13,390 nt of DNA from Blautia sp. (GTDB lineage Bacteria > Bacillota > Clostridia > Lachnospirales > Lachnospiraceae): contig JAFWDX010000048.1 of assembly GCA_017515945.1 (NCBI GenBank), positions 1 to 13,390 of the forward strand, in the 5' to 3' direction. Under the pieces are notes generated by a model. That model made no database searches. It was not told the origin of the DNA and worked only from the letters and a program-made list of their open reading frames with translations. The translations under genes and the position numbers were made by a program. Positions 13,252 to 13,390 of the stretch are shown one piece after another. The stretch's first letter is position 1, and the number at the start of each line of letters is the position of its first letter.

Positions 13252-13285
13252 GTAACTGTTCAGTCACAAGCTCCTTCACAGTTAC
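13252..13285 (-). mobile_element. 34-bp mini-element, copy A8, consensus sequence
   Basis: This copy, on the minus strand, has the majority base at every position and is used here as the reference. Ends are GTAACTGT and ACAGTTAC. Flanks AATATTAT and GAGGCCAG show no duplication. No coding capacity of its own. Confidence 0.75.
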
Positions 13286-13381
13286 GAGGCCAGGCGCGGG
13301 CTCCTTTCGTCGCATTGGAAGTGCGCCTGGCCTTGACTGTTCATCTTTTGATCCACGCACCTCGCAGTAAATGCGAGGTGC
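13286..13381 (+). other. Two strong hairpins in a possible structured leader or small RNA
   Basis: Hairpin one pairs AGGCCAGGCGC (13287-13297) with GCGCCTGGCCT (13323-13333) around a 25-base loop. Hairpin two pairs GCACCTCGC (13357-13365) with GCGAGGTGC (13373-13381) around 7 bases. Neither is followed by a T run on the plus strand. Both lie downstream of the promoter at 13218-13246. I match them to no known RNA class. The last bases, TGACTGAAC, look like part of another 34-bp element cut by the window edge. Confidence 0.4.
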
Positions 13382-13390
13382 TGACTGAAC

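Larger units (their letters stand above)
12997..13390. other. Non-coding region rich in repeats and hairpins
   Basis: No convincing gene lies here; a short minus-strand open frame at 13163-13360 is made of repeats and hairpins. The region holds a partial 'GGGGACGG' REP core (13004-13016), an inverted pair of 'CCTGTCCCC' repeats, a plus-strand promoter, a consensus 34-bp element and two GC-rich hairpins. ACGCCGGATG (13030-13039) and CATCCGGCGT (13133-13142) form a further perfect inverted repeat overlapping the first REP copy. The stretch 13067-13132 shows nothing else I recognise. Confidence 0.6.

Noticed and set aside
13163..13360. Minus-strand open frame of 65 codons
   Set aside because: It is composed of a REP unit, a 34-bp element and a hairpin; no ribosome site and no recognisable protein.

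Overview
This window looks like a chromosomal segment from a Gram-positive anaerobe of the Clostridia, most likely Lachnospiraceae. That placement is an inference from gene families, strong AGGAGG-type ribosome sites, TTGACA/TATAAT promoters, near-balanced base composition and the 'CCGTCCCC' and 'CCTGTCCCC' repeats common in that group. No plasmid, phage or CRISPR gene is visible, and no transposase gene is present. Most genes lie on the minus strand.

Layout: 1-60 is an unassigned edge. 142-786(-) is a phosphoribosyltransferase-fold protein with a degenerate PRPP loop. 787-1100 is non-coding and holds a promoter, a 34-bp inverted-repeat element and a cluster of REP-like repeats. 1101-1937(-) is a patatin-like phospholipase. 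2036-3274(-) is a CbbX/SpoVK-type AAA+ ATPase. 3307-4725(-) is a secreted tyrosine-phosphatase-like protein whose catalytic Cys is Ser. 4818-5411(-) is a shikimate-kinase-like enzyme. 5431-5871(-) is a small two-helix membrane protein that heads the shikimate-kinase operon. A divergent promoter region (5872-6184) separates these from 6185-8503(+), a large acidic repeat-rich membrane protein. Two tRNA-Gly genes follow (8712-8858, minus), then a membrane-bound HD-GYP c-di-GMP phosphodiesterase (8948-11074, minus) and an acyl-CoA synthetase-like adenylating enzyme (11220-12935, minus). 12936-13390 is non-coding and rich in repeats and hairpins.

The most unusual content is in the intergenic DNA. 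A sharply bounded 34-bp element starts GTAACTGT and ends ACAGTTAC. It has five clear copies, one diverged copy abutting another, and at least two degenerate copies. Two of the clear copies are flanked by perfect 8-bp direct repeats. GTAA ends with 8-bp duplications are the hallmark of IS66-family transposition, so this looks like an extremely short IS66-type MITE. Copies sit in several 5' leaders, one supplies a stop codon, and a degenerate one appears to encode part of the N-terminus of the shikimate-kinase-like protein. A second, 54-bp inverted-repeat family has an internal hairpin that is kept although its sequence changes; two of its three copies lie just after stop codons. At least two REP-like families are also present, and one forms the terminator of the large acidic gene.

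Functionally the genes do not form one pathway. The phosphatase-like and AAA+ genes are close and co-directional, as are the small membrane protein and the shikimate-kinase-like gene. The rest look like independent units.
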